A DNA stretch of 5,796 nucleotides from Candidatus Omnitrophota bacterium (GCA_018818505.1 JAHIRR010000274.1:1-5796); one strand, 5' to 3'. Positions 1 through 5,735 are shown, numbered from the stretch's first letter. Program-made: numbers and translations. Notes: a model not told the origin generated them from the letters alone.

Positions 1-2
1 TG

Positions 3-113
3 CATGTAAATACCAGATTATGTGAGGACTTGATAGATAAATACGACAAGATAAGCAGGCAACTCTATAAACTAGCCTTGGCTTGGAGCAACTTTAACGG
101 ACGTAACCGCTGA
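3..113 (+). CDS. Possible 3' end of an unrecognised gene running in from the left edge
   Basis: The frame starting at base 3 stays open from the window edge for 36 codons and stops at TGA (111-113). The peptide ends ...DLIDKYDKISRQLYKLALAW and then SNFNGRNR; the middle looks like a charged, amphipathic helix. The last four codons and the stop lie in the half-copy repeat that starts near base 101, so the repeat may have supplied a new C-terminus. If real, the gene converges on kdsC with about 60 nt between the stops. I do not recognise the family. A 36-codon open frame can occur by chance, and no start is visible, so this is a weak call. The minus strand here is broken by stops in the frames I checked, so no lptC-like continuation of the operon is visible. 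Confidence 0.3.
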   Translation, partial: HVNTRLCEDLIDKYDKISRQLYKLALAWSNFNGRNR

Positions 114-160
114 CGTAACCCTAACCGATACGGGCTTCGTCACCGCAACCGTTACCGTAT
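101..160. repeat. Half copy (about 60 bp) of the GTAACC-rich palindromic repeat
   Basis: This segment matches the right half of the two 120-bp palindromes at 1841-1960 and 2813-2932, beginning acgtaaccgctgacgtaacc and ending ccgttaccgta. The partner half is absent. Its middle (ccgatacgggcttcg) is closer to the reverse complement of the left half of the full copies, so it mixes features of both halves. A 6-bp stem (ccgtta 149-154 with taacgg 160-165, 5-nt loop) lies 10 nt beyond the kdsC stop. No U-tract follows, so I do not call a rho-independent terminator. Confidence 0.85.
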
Positions 161-175
161 AACGGGAGAAGTAAA

Positions 176-691
176 TTACTTTAAATAAGGCAAGATCGCT
201 GTGTTCCAGAGGTTTTTGGATTTGAGGATCAGTTCGATGAGTTCGCGGACTGCGCCTTTGCCGCCGTGTTTTTGGGTGGTGTAGTGGCTGATGTTTCTCA
301 CTTCTTCCACTGCGTTTGGAGGGGCTACGGCAAGGCCGGCTCGCTTTATTAAGGGCAGATCGAGTAAGTCATCGCCCATGAAACAAACCTCTTCGTCTTT
401 CACGTGGAATTTTCTTAAGACCTTTTTGTAGATGCCTAATTTATGATGATTTGAATATACTTCCGCGACATGCATGTCCTTTGCCCTTTTCAGGACCGCC
501 TTTGTCTTTTTAGCAGTAATGATGACTGTCTTTATGCCTGCTTTACGAAGAAGAAATACACCCAGGCCATCGTTTACATTGAAAAACTTCAGCTCGTCGC
601 CAAAGTTATCATAGACAATGCGGCCGTCAGTCAATACACCATCTACATCCAATATAAGCAGTTTTATTTTCTTTGCGCGTTCCTCTATCAT
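176..691 (-). CDS. kdsC: 3-deoxy-D-manno-octulosonate 8-phosphate phosphatase (KdsC), HAD family
   Basis: KdsC hydrolyses Kdo-8-phosphate to Kdo and phosphate in the cytoplasm, the step between KdsA and KdsB. At 171 aa it has the usual size of the small, capless HAD enzymes of this family, which form tetramers. HAD motif I is DVDGVLTDG, with nucleophile Asp15 and acid/base Asp17. The motif II threonine is Thr59, the motif III lysine is probably Lys84 (HHKLGIY), and motif IV is GDDLLDLP (Asp107, Asp108, Asp111). The C-terminal HGGKGAVREL stretch, typical of KdsC, is present at 141-150. Motif II reads ITAKK where the family usually has TGR, a mild departure. ATG at 691 lies 5 nt after the stop of the small gene upstream, with AGG just before it. 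This is the last gene of the operon visible here. Confidence 0.93.
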   Translation of the reverse strand: MIEERAKKIKLLILDVDGVLTDGRIVYDNFGDELKFFNVNDGLGVFLLRKAGIKTVIITAKKTKAVLKRAKDMHVAEVYSNHHKLGIYKKVLRKFHVKDEEVCFMGDDLLDLPLIKRAGLAVAPPNAVEEVRNISHYTTQKHGGKGAVRELIELILKSKNLWNTAILPYLK

Positions 692-696
692 TTTAC

Positions 697-870
697 CTAC
701 TTTATTACAAAAGGTATATTAACGGCAGAAAGTCTTTGTTGTTCTCTATCTGCCTTTCTATCTAACGTATATTTAAGATTTAATTCAACAAATCTAAGAT
801 AGCCATTCATTGATAAAGGTTTCGCATAAGTGACTTTCTGTTTAATAATAGGGAATTTTGGATATTTCAC
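697..870 (-). CDS. Small unnamed protein (57 aa) between kdsD and kdsC
   Basis: This is a 57-codon frame from GTG (870-868) to TAG (699-697). The GTG starts 1 nt after the kdsD TAG, with AGGA about 10 nt upstream inside the end of kdsD. The stop falls 5 nt before the kdsC ATG. It therefore fills the whole kdsD-kdsC space in the way a translationally linked operon gene would. The peptide begins (M)KYPKFPIIKQKVTYAKPLS, is rich in Lys and Arg, and has a central segment NGYLRFVELNLKYTLDRKAD that could be a helix, followed by a short hydrophobic end (SAVNIPFVIK). There is no signal peptide or membrane span. The DNA is visibly more AT-rich than its neighbours. I do not recognise a named family. The spacing argues for a real gene linked to Kdo synthesis, but non-coding AT-rich DNA remains possible. 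Confidence 0.62.
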   Translation of the reverse strand: MKYPKFPIIKQKVTYAKPLSMNGYLRFVELNLKYTLDRKADREQQRLSAVNIPFVIK

Positions 871-871
871 T

Positions 872-1831
872 CTACACCAGTCCTGCCTTTAGAAGGTCCT
901 GCACGTCCACCAGGCCTATTGCGCGGCCTTTTTCATCTACTATTGGTATTTCGTCTATCTTATACTCTCGCAAAATCCTGAGCGCCTCTACTGCAAGACG
1001 GCCTTTTTTCAGGGCCTTTGGATTTTTTGTCATCATGTCTTTTACTTTTTTCTTTGAAGGGTCATGCCCTTCCTCTAAGTGCCTTCTTAAATCGCCGTCT
1101 GTAAAGATGCCTTTGAGCTTTCCGGCTTTATCAACTATTGTCGCGCTTCCAGCCCGGGCTTTTGTGATCTTTAAAAGCACGCTCTTTACTTTCGCATTTT
1201 CTTTTACTATTGGATTTTGAGCGCCTTTTCGCATTATATCTTCTACCTTTAATAGGAGTTGTTTCCCAAGGCTTCCGCCAGGATGTAAAAACGCAAAATC
1301 AGTCTTTTTAAAGCCTCGCTTATCGATCAAGGCAGCGCATAACGCATCGCCCATTGCGAGCATGGTGGTGGTGCTTGCCATTGGCGCAAGGCCAAGAGGA
1401 CATGCCTCCTCCTTTATGGATACATCGAGTGTGGCATCGCTATTTTTGGCAAGGGTTGAACGCACGTTTCCTGTTACGGCGATGAGTTTTGCGCCGAGCT
1501 TTTTTATGTTTGGGATAAGGCGCACGATCTCTTCTGTCTCTCCGCTATTTGAGATAGCAACCACGGTGTCTTGTTTTCTCACGCGGCCAAGATCGCCATG
1601 AATCGCCTCTCCTGAATGCAGCCATAGGCTAGGCGTGCCAGTTGAGGCAAGCGTAGCAGAGATCTTGTTTCCAATAATACCTGCCTTACCCATGCCTGTT
1701 ACAACTACCTGGCCTTTGCAGGCAAAGATAAGTTTGACTGCCTTCTCAAAGTCCTTGTTAATGCGGGAAGAGAGTCGTCTTATTGATTCTGCCTCGATTT
1801 TTAAGACTTGCCTTGCGCGTTTCTTTAGCAT
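872..1831 (-). CDS. kdsD: Arabinose-5-phosphate isomerase (KdsD), SIS plus two CBS domains
   Basis: KdsD converts D-ribulose-5-phosphate to D-arabinose-5-phosphate, the first committed substrate for Kdo. The 319-aa length matches the standard three-domain enzyme: a SIS domain (about 28-185) and two CBS domains (about 197-255 and 264-316). Seen motifs are TGMGKAG (45-51), LHSGEAIHGDLG (71-82), SNSGETEE (94-101), EACPLGLAP (142-150) and HPGGSLGK (183-190). Lys49, Glu101, Glu142 and His183 sit at a constant offset of 10 from the E. coli active-site residues Lys59, Glu111, Glu152 and His193 (numbers from memory). The family often has HPAEA or similar where this one has HSGEA. ATG at 1831 has only a weak GAG as ribosome-binding signal, partly from the repeat that ends 9 nt upstream. 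The TAG stop is 1 nt from the small gene's GTG. Confidence 0.95.
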   Translation of the reverse strand: MLKKRARQVLKIEAESIRRLSSRINKDFEKAVKLIFACKGQVVVTGMGKAGIIGNKISATLASTGTPSLWLHSGEAIHGDLGRVRKQDTVVAISNSGETEEIVRLIPNIKKLGAKLIAVTGNVRSTLAKNSDATLDVSIKEEACPLGLAPMASTTTMLAMGDALCAALIDKRGFKKTDFAFLHPGGSLGKQLLLKVEDIMRKGAQNPIVKENAKVKSVLLKITKARAGSATIVDKAGKLKGIFTDGDLRRHLEEGHDPSKKKVKDMMTKNPKALKKGRLAVEALRILREYKIDEIPIVDEKGRAIGLVDVQDLLKAGLV

Positions 1832-1840
1832 AAATAAAAG

Positions 1841-1960
1841 CTCGGTTGCGGTAAGGGTTACGAAGCCCGTATCGGTTAGGTCAGCGGTTAGGGTAACGTG
1901 ACGTAACCAATGACGTAACCCTAACCGTTACGGGCATCGTCACCGTAGCCGTTACCGTAA
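1841..1960. repeat. 120-bp imperfect palindromic repeat between kdsA and kdsD
   Basis: This copy is about nine-tenths identical by eye to the copy at 2813-2932 and has exactly the same length. The two 60-bp halves are imperfect inverted repeats of each other, rich in the motifs GTTAC and GTAACC. The central stem corresponds to the 17-bp perfect stem of the other copy but has three mismatches here. Its right end overlaps the 3' end of kdsA: the stop codon TAA (1954-1952) and the codons just before it lie inside the repeat. Its left end is 9 nt from the kdsD start. Confidence 0.92.
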
Positions 1961-2800
1961 CCGTACAATGCTATCTATCCTCTTCACTTCCTTCAATAAC
2001 TTTTCCAGCATCTTTAAATCAATCATATTCGGGCCGTCGCAGGGCGCCTTGTCAGGGTCATTATGGACCTCTAAAAACAAGCCGTCACAGCCCATTGCTA
2101 CTGCTGCGCGTGCAAGGCCTGGTACAAACTGCCGCTCTCCGCCAGAGGCAGCGCCTTCGCCCACGGCTTCGCCGTGAGGCGAGCCGCCTGGAAGCTGCAC
2201 GCTGTGAGTCGCATCATAGATCACAGGATAGCCATACCTGGCCAAGATCTGTAACGAGCGCATATCACTTATAAGATTATTATAACCGAATGTTGTGCCG
2301 CGCTCTGTAATAATAATATTTCTGTTTCCTGCTGATTCTATTTTTTCTATTACATTCTTAATATCCCAAGGCGCTAAGAATTGGCCCTTTTTTATATTTA
2401 CTATTTTGGCTGCCTTTGCAATCTCCATTACAAAATCAGTCTGCCTGCACAAAAATGCGGGTATCTGGATAATATCCAGCACCTTTTTTGCCTCCTCCAG
2501 CTCAGTCCTGCAATGGACATCGCTCACAATAGGCACCCTGAGATCCTTTTTAATCTTTGCCAGAATCTCCAGACCCTTAGTAGCGCCGGGACCCCTGTAA
2601 GAATTTATGCTCGAGCGGTTCGCTTTATCATAGCTGGATTTAAAAATAAAAGGTATCTCCTGTTTTTTGCAGATCTCTTTTATTGCCTTTGCATGATCTA
2701 TTGCGTGTTTTTCGCTCTCTATCACGCACGGCCCTGCGATCAGGACAATAGGATTTTTAGCGCCTATCTTTATGTTTTTTATCTTTATCTCTTTTGTCAT
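1952..2800 (-). CDS. kdsA: 3-deoxy-8-phosphooctulonate synthase (KdsA), metal-dependent type
   Basis: KdsA condenses phosphoenolpyruvate with arabinose-5-phosphate to Kdo-8-phosphate. The 282-aa TIM-barrel protein shows IAGPCVIES (21-29), KSSYDKANRSS (54-64), GQFLAPWD (139-146), TERGTTFGYNN (165-175) and DATHSVQLPGG (196-206). Cys25, His199, Glu244 and Asp255 correspond to the metal ligands Cys11, His185, Glu222 and Asp233 of the Aquifex enzyme; the spacings 174 and 11 are identical, while the middle spacing is 45 instead of 37. It is therefore the metal-requiring class, not the E. coli type with Asn in place of Cys. The 8 extra residues lie between GG206 and SGG221, in the loop expected to close over the active site, and are coded by a DNA palindrome. 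The last residues (about VRLR) and the stop come from the adjacent repeat. The ribosome-binding site before ATG 2800 is weak. Confidence 0.95.
   Translation of the reverse strand: MTKEIKIKNIKIGAKNPIVLIAGPCVIESEKHAIDHAKAIKEICKKQEIPFIFKSSYDKANRSSINSYRGPGATKGLEILAKIKKDLRVPIVSDVHCRTELEEAKKVLDIIQIPAFLCRQTDFVMEIAKAAKIVNIKKGQFLAPWDIKNVIEKIESAGNRNIIITERGTTFGYNNLISDMRSLQILARYGYPVIYDATHSVQLPGGSPHGEAVGEGAASGGERQFVPGLARAAVAMGCDGLFLEVHNDPDKAPCDGPNMIDLKMLEKLLKEVKRIDSIVRLR
2147..2182 (-). repeat. Palindromic in-frame insertion in the KdsA active-site loop
   Basis: The DNA has a perfect 6-bp inverted repeat with a 3-nt loop (cacggc 2162-2167, gccgtg 2171-2176). It is extended by cgcc 2158-2161 pairing with ggcg 2178-2181 across one bulged base. 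It codes residues 207-218 (SPHGEAVGEGAA), where the Aquifex enzyme, recalled from memory, has four residues (LGDK). The surrounding gene is ordinary kdsA sequence. It resembles a short palindromic element accepted in frame, though natural loop-length variation is an alternative. Confidence 0.6.
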
Positions 2801-2812
2801 ATTCTATAAAAA

Positions 2813-2932
2813 CTCGGTTACGGTAAGGGTTACGAAGCTCGTATCGGTTACGTCAGCGGTTAGGGTAACGTGACGTAACCGCTGACGTAACCCTAACCGT
2901 TACGGGCATCGCAACCGTAACCGTTACCCTAA
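2813..2932. repeat. 120-bp imperfect palindromic repeat between kdsB and kdsA
   Basis: This is a second full copy of the element at 1841-1960. Its core is a perfect 17-bp stem, ggttacgtcagcggtta (2846-2862) with its complement at 2876-2892, around a 13-nt loop. The outer arms pair imperfectly; for example gaagctcgtatcggtt on the left matches the reverse complement of the right arm at 13 of 16 positions. It fills 120 of the 136 nt between the kdsB stop and the kdsA start, leaving 4 nt and 12 nt of ordinary spacer. No transposase, U-tract or clear target-site duplication is visible. Confidence 0.93.
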
Positions 2933-2936
2933 AACT

Positions 2937-3686
2937 TTACAAGAAACTCAACTGCCTCGACCCTTTTACAAGCTCGGTTGCCTTAACCAAATCCTCAGGC
3001 GTATCTATGCCTACGGTATCATGTTTTGTCTCTATCACTTTTATCTTATAGCCATTCTCGATCACCCTGAGCTGTTCTAATTTTTCTATTTTTTCAAGCC
3101 TTGACTGCGGCAGGCTCTTAAAGGTAAAGAGAAAATCCTTAGTGTAAGCGTATAGGCCAATGTGCTTATAGTTGTTCGTTGTTCGGTTCTCGGTGTTCGC
3201 ATTATATGGAATTGGGCTGCGCGAAAAATACAGTGCAAGGCCATTTCTGTCAAATACGACCTTTACCACATTCGGATTCACCAGTTCATGTCCGTCCCTG
3301 ACCTTATGACAAATCGTTGCCATCTGTATTGTTTTATCCTTCTGAATGGCGCTCACAACATCATCTATCATTGCGGGATGCATGAGCGGCTCGTCTGCCT
3401 GGATATTCACCACGATATTTGCGTCAATAGAAGCTACTGCCTCAGTAAGCCTGTCTGAGCCGCTTTTGTGCGCCTTTGACGTGTATATGGCCTTTGCGCC
3501 AAACCCCTTAGCGGCATTATAGATCCGTTTATCGTCAGTCGCTATCAGAAGATCCTCTATTGCTTTTGACTTTTTTGCATTCTCCCATGTATGCTGGATC
3601 ACTGGCTTACCGCAGAAATCCGCCAAGAGCTTGCCATCAAACCTCGTTGCCCCAAATCTCGCTGGAATTATCCCTATCGCTTCCAT
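2937..3686 (-). CDS. kdsB: 3-deoxy-manno-octulosonate cytidylyltransferase (CMP-Kdo synthetase, KdsB)
   Basis: KdsB activates Kdo with CTP to CMP-Kdo, the donor used by Kdo transferase. From ATG 3686 the protein is 249 aa, the normal family length. Motifs in order are IIPARFGATRFDGKLL (6-21, the CTP-binding loop; E. coli has PARYASTRLPGKPL), SGSDRLTEA (75-83), NIQADEPLM (94-102), YFSRSPIPY (153-161), HIGLYAY (175-181), KLEQLRVIENGYKIKV (202-217) and VGIDTPEDL (225-233). An in-frame ATG at 3773 would add 29 residues, but those are encoded by the 72-bp palindrome and have no family counterpart. ATG 3686 has GAAAG 9 nt upstream and begins directly with the conserved core. The segment between SPIPY and HIGLY (residues 163-172) is coded by short AAC-rich repeats. 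It lies between rfaE1 and kdsA in the operon. Confidence 0.95.
   Translation of the reverse strand: MEAIGIIPARFGATRFDGKLLADFCGKPVIQHTWENAKKSKAIEDLLIATDDKRIYNAAKGFGAKAIYTSKAHKSGSDRLTEAVASIDANIVVNIQADEPLMHPAMIDDVVSAIQKDKTIQMATICHKVRDGHELVNPNVVKVVFDRNGLALYFSRSPIPYNANTENRTTNNYKHIGLYAYTKDFLFTFKSLPQSRLEKIEKLEQLRVIENGYKIKVIETKHDTVGIDTPEDLVKATELVKGSRQLSFL
3171..3199 (-). repeat. Short GAAC/AAC-rich direct repeats inside kdsB
   Basis: On the coding strand this stretch is made of variants of CGAACAAC, CGAGAAC and CGAACAC in succession. It codes a polar loop, NTENRTTNN, between two conserved KdsB segments. The overall loop length is normal for the family, so repeat-like DNA seems to replace, not lengthen, the loop. 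Slippage or a small repeat insertion could explain it. Confidence 0.5.
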
Positions 3687-3700
3687 TAATATATTCTTTC

Positions 3701-3772
3701 TGTCATTGCGAGCGAAGCGAAGCAATCTCAAAAAATAGATTGCTTCGGCGCCTACGGCGCCTCGCAATGACA
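3701..3772. repeat. 72-bp palindromic element with 12-bp terminal inverted repeats (CATTGCGAGCGAAG type)
   Basis: The ends tgtcattgcgag (3701-3712) and ctcgcaatgaca (3761-3772) are perfect inverted repeats. An inner pair, cgaagcaatct (3718-3728) and agattgcttcg (3738-3748), forms a second 11-bp stem. The right part also contains a small gcgcc/ggcgc palindrome (3748-3760). It fills most of the 93-nt gap between rfaE1 and the true kdsB start. From memory, this is a widespread bacterial intergenic repeat; translated, it gives the familiar spurious peptide HCERSEAIS. It is unrelated in sequence to the 120-bp repeats. Confidence 0.9.
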
Positions 3773-3779
3773 TATCGAT

Positions 3780-4757
3780 CTATTTCATTCTACTCAAAAT
3801 CTCTTCCTGTGTCGCTACTGCAATACCGACCTTGCCTACTACAATTCCTGCCGCAGTGTTTGAGATGCGCGCCGCGTCAATCATGCTTGCGCCAGATGCA
3901 AGCGCCAGGGTAAAAGTACCTATAACTGTATCGCCTGCTCCTGAAACATCAAATACATCCTGCGCAAATGTGGGAATATGCGTAACGCGGCCGTTTTTTT
4001 CAAAAAGCTGCATGCCATCCTCGCCGCGCGTCATCAATACTGCTTCACACTTCAGTTTATTAAGCAATGCCTTGCCTATCCTGGCAATGCTATCCGCATC
4101 CTTTGCCTTTATCCCGACTGCCTGCGCTGCCTCATGATGATTCGGGGTAATCGCTGATACACCTTTATAATAATGAAAATGCTCTTCTTTGGGATCTACT
4201 GTCACTATTTTTTTATGTCGCCTGGCCAATCTCAAGACCTCCTGCAGAAGCCTTGGCGTCACAACACCCTTGCCATAATCCTCTATTATGATAGCATCGA
4301 TCTCATCTATTATCTCCTTTACATAATCAATGATCTGCCCGATCAGGCCAATGCTCAAACCATCCATCTTTTCCTTGTCAATCCTCACGACCTGCTGATG
4401 ATGCGCAATAATCCTTGTCTTCAGCGTAGTAGGCCTTTCGCTGTCAATGACTATGCCTCCCACATCCATGTCCTTCTTGGCGAGCTCGCTTGTAAGTATC
4501 CTGCCGCGCTCATCCATGCCCACTACGCCTGCCAGATACACCTTGCCGCCAAGCGCGTGAATATTATTCGCCACATTTGCCGCGCCGCCTGGCATAAATG
4601 ATTCTGACTTCACCCGCACAACAGGGACCGGTGCCTCTGGCGAGATCCTCGATACATCGCCCCATAAAAATTCATCCAGGATCAGATCGCCTATCACTAA
4701 AACATTTGCCTTGGAAAATTTTGATATGATTTTTTTAAACTTATCTTTCTTCTTCAT
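3780..4757 (-). CDS. rfaE1: D-glycero-beta-D-manno-heptose-7-phosphate kinase (RfaE1/HldA), PfkB family
   Basis: This enzyme phosphorylates heptose-7-phosphate at C1 with ATP, giving heptose-1,7-bisphosphate on the route to ADP-L-glycero-D-manno-heptose for the LPS inner core. The 325 aa cover only the kinase half; the cytidylyltransferase-like second half of the fused HldE is absent and should be a separate gene. Motifs are GDLILDEFLWGDVSRISPEA (23-42), PGGAANVANN (56-65), IIEDYGKGVV (157-166), VDPK (187-190), TPNHHEA (204-210), TRGEDGM (243-249) and the PfkB signature DVSGAGDT (270-277) with catalytic base Asp276. Its ATG (4757-4755) overlaps the upstream stop as ATGA, which implies translational coupling. 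The GDVSRISPEAPVPVV block is characteristic of RfaE1 within the sugar kinases. Confidence 0.94.
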   Translation of the reverse strand: MKKKDKFKKIISKFSKANVLVIGDLILDEFLWGDVSRISPEAPVPVVRVKSESFMPGGAANVANNIHALGGKVYLAGVVGMDERGRILTSELAKKDMDVGGIVIDSERPTTLKTRIIAHHQQVVRIDKEKMDGLSIGLIGQIIDYVKEIIDEIDAIIIEDYGKGVVTPRLLQEVLRLARRHKKIVTVDPKEEHFHYYKGVSAITPNHHEAAQAVGIKAKDADSIARIGKALLNKLKCEAVLMTRGEDGMQLFEKNGRVTHIPTFAQDVFDVSGAGDTVIGTFTLALASGASMIDAARISNTAAGIVVGKVGIAVATQEEILSRMK

Positions 4758-5701
4758 AATTTTTCAACAATCGCCTGCGCCAAAAGAGGTATCATTATCT
4801 CGTGGTGGCCAATAATGGTATAGCCCGCGCCTCCTGATTTTATAGGCCGCTTCACAACATTCTGATAGGGCCTGTAATGATTTATCATGTCAAAATTACA
4901 CGCCGTGAAATTCTTGACCTTATGGCCGAGATTTCTCGCTACATTCAAGGCCTTTAAAAATACCTCTGGTAAGATCACTGAAGAACCAATATTCAATACC
5001 ACTCCGCCGTCACCGAGCATCGAGACCACTTTTATAAGATCATGAAAATCCCTGAGCGAGGCCTCTCCCATATTGGCGCCATCGCAGCTCGCATGCTGGT
5101 GTATGATGTCAGTGCCTATCGCAATGTGCACAGTGGCTGGCACATCCTGTTTGACACAATTATATAAAAGGCTCAGATTCTTAAAAGACAATTTCTCTTC
5201 TTCTATTACCTGGCCTATTGCCTGGCCAGCGCCGATATCGCGCTCGACTGCCTCGCCGAACGCGCCGTTTAGATAAAGCGCTGTTTCTTTTACCATGCCA
5301 AAGCTTCCATCCTCGAGAGAATCCTCGACATCCTCTGAGGTCTTGCCGATAAGGGCGATCTCAAAATCATGGATCGCGCCAGAGCCATTCAGCGCAATAG
5401 CTGTAATCACCTTTTTCTTTATAAGCTCTATGATAATTGGATTAAGTCCGCATTTTATTACATGCGAGCCCATCATTGCTATTACAGGTTTTTTCTTCTT
5501 GTAGGCCAGGACAACTGCGTCTACGACTTCTCTAAAACTATTGCCAGCGAGTATCTCAGGAAAGGATTTAAGAAAATCAGAGAAAGACGCGCCTTTAGAA
5601 GGAGGTTTTGCAAAATCCTGGTGTCGAACCTTACTTTTCCTCTTTGATATAGGGCAGGTCTTAAGTCTGGTCAGATCTATCTGAAACCTGTCTCTAGGCA
5701 T
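4754..5701 (-). CDS. Conserved protein, deoxyhypusine synthase-like; first gene of the LPS-core operon
   Basis: This is an intact cytoplasmic protein without signal peptide or membrane span: 315 aa from ATG 5701, or 320 aa from GTG 5716. Conserved-looking blocks (numbered from the GTG) are IAMMGSHVIKCG (79-90), LNGSGAIHDFEIALIG (109-124), GTDIIHQHASCDGANMG (201-217), GDGGVVLNIGSSVILPE (235-251) and SGGAGYTIIGHHEIMIPLL (294-312). The layout of a nucleotide-binding fold with GSGAIHDFE and DIIHQH resembles deoxyhypusine synthase, but I do not see the catalytic lysine motif of that enzyme, so the reaction is unknown. I prefer ATG 5701 because a promoter -10 overlaps the GTG region and an AAGGAG lies only 2 nt from the GTG. 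The 4-nt overlap with rfaE1 ties it to heptose or LPS metabolism by context only. Confidence 0.7.
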   Translation of the reverse strand: MPRDRFQIDLTRLKTCPISKRKSKVRHQDFAKPPSKGASFSDFLKSFPEILAGNSFREVVDAVVLAYKKKKPVIAMMGSHVIKCGLNPIIIELIKKKVITAIALNGSGAIHDFEIALIGKTSEDVEDSLEDGSFGMVKETALYLNGAFGEAVERDIGAGQAIGQVIEEEKLSFKNLSLLYNCVKQDVPATVHIAIGTDIIHQHASCDGANMGEASLRDFHDLIKVVSMLGDGGVVLNIGSSVILPEVFLKALNVARNLGHKVKNFTACNFDMINHYRPYQNVVKRPIKSGGAGYTIIGHHEIMIPLLAQAIVEKL

Positions 5702-5706
5702 AGGGT

Positions 5707-5735
5707 ATTCTAACACTACTCCTTTTCACTGTCAA
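5707..5735 (-). promoter_or_regulatory. Predicted sigma70-type promoter of the operon
   Basis: Reading leftward, TTGACA (5735-5730) is followed after exactly 17 nt by TAGAAT (5712-5707). That is a perfect -35 box and a 5-of-6 -10 box at the ideal spacing. The start of transcription would be expected near 5701-5699, on the in-frame ATG of the first gene, so the transcript could be nearly leaderless. The AAAAGGAG in the spacer offers a rival reading as a ribosome-binding site for the GTG at 5716; both cannot serve the same transcript. Confidence 0.6.

Noticed and set aside
149..165. Hairpin after kdsC as a rho-independent terminator
   Set aside because: Only a 6-bp stem, with no run of U on the leftward transcript.
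470..802. Plus-strand frame over kdsC and the small gene
   Set aside because: Antisense shadow without a ribosome-binding site or recognisable motifs, while the minus strand holds intact family motifs.
2801..2829. TATAGAAT before kdsA as a -10 box of an internal promoter
   Set aside because: No -35-like hexamer at 17 nt (the sequence is CCCTTA) and the box abuts the ATG, leaving no room for a normal transcript start.
101..2932. CRISPR array
   Set aside because: Repeats are far apart, palindromic over 120 bp and separated by genes, with no regular spacers or cas genes.
3560..3913. Plus-strand 117-codon frame containing the peptide CHCERSEAIS
   Set aside because: It lies antisense to rfaE1 and kdsB and crosses the 72-bp palindrome; the peptide is the usual translation of that repeat, not a gene.
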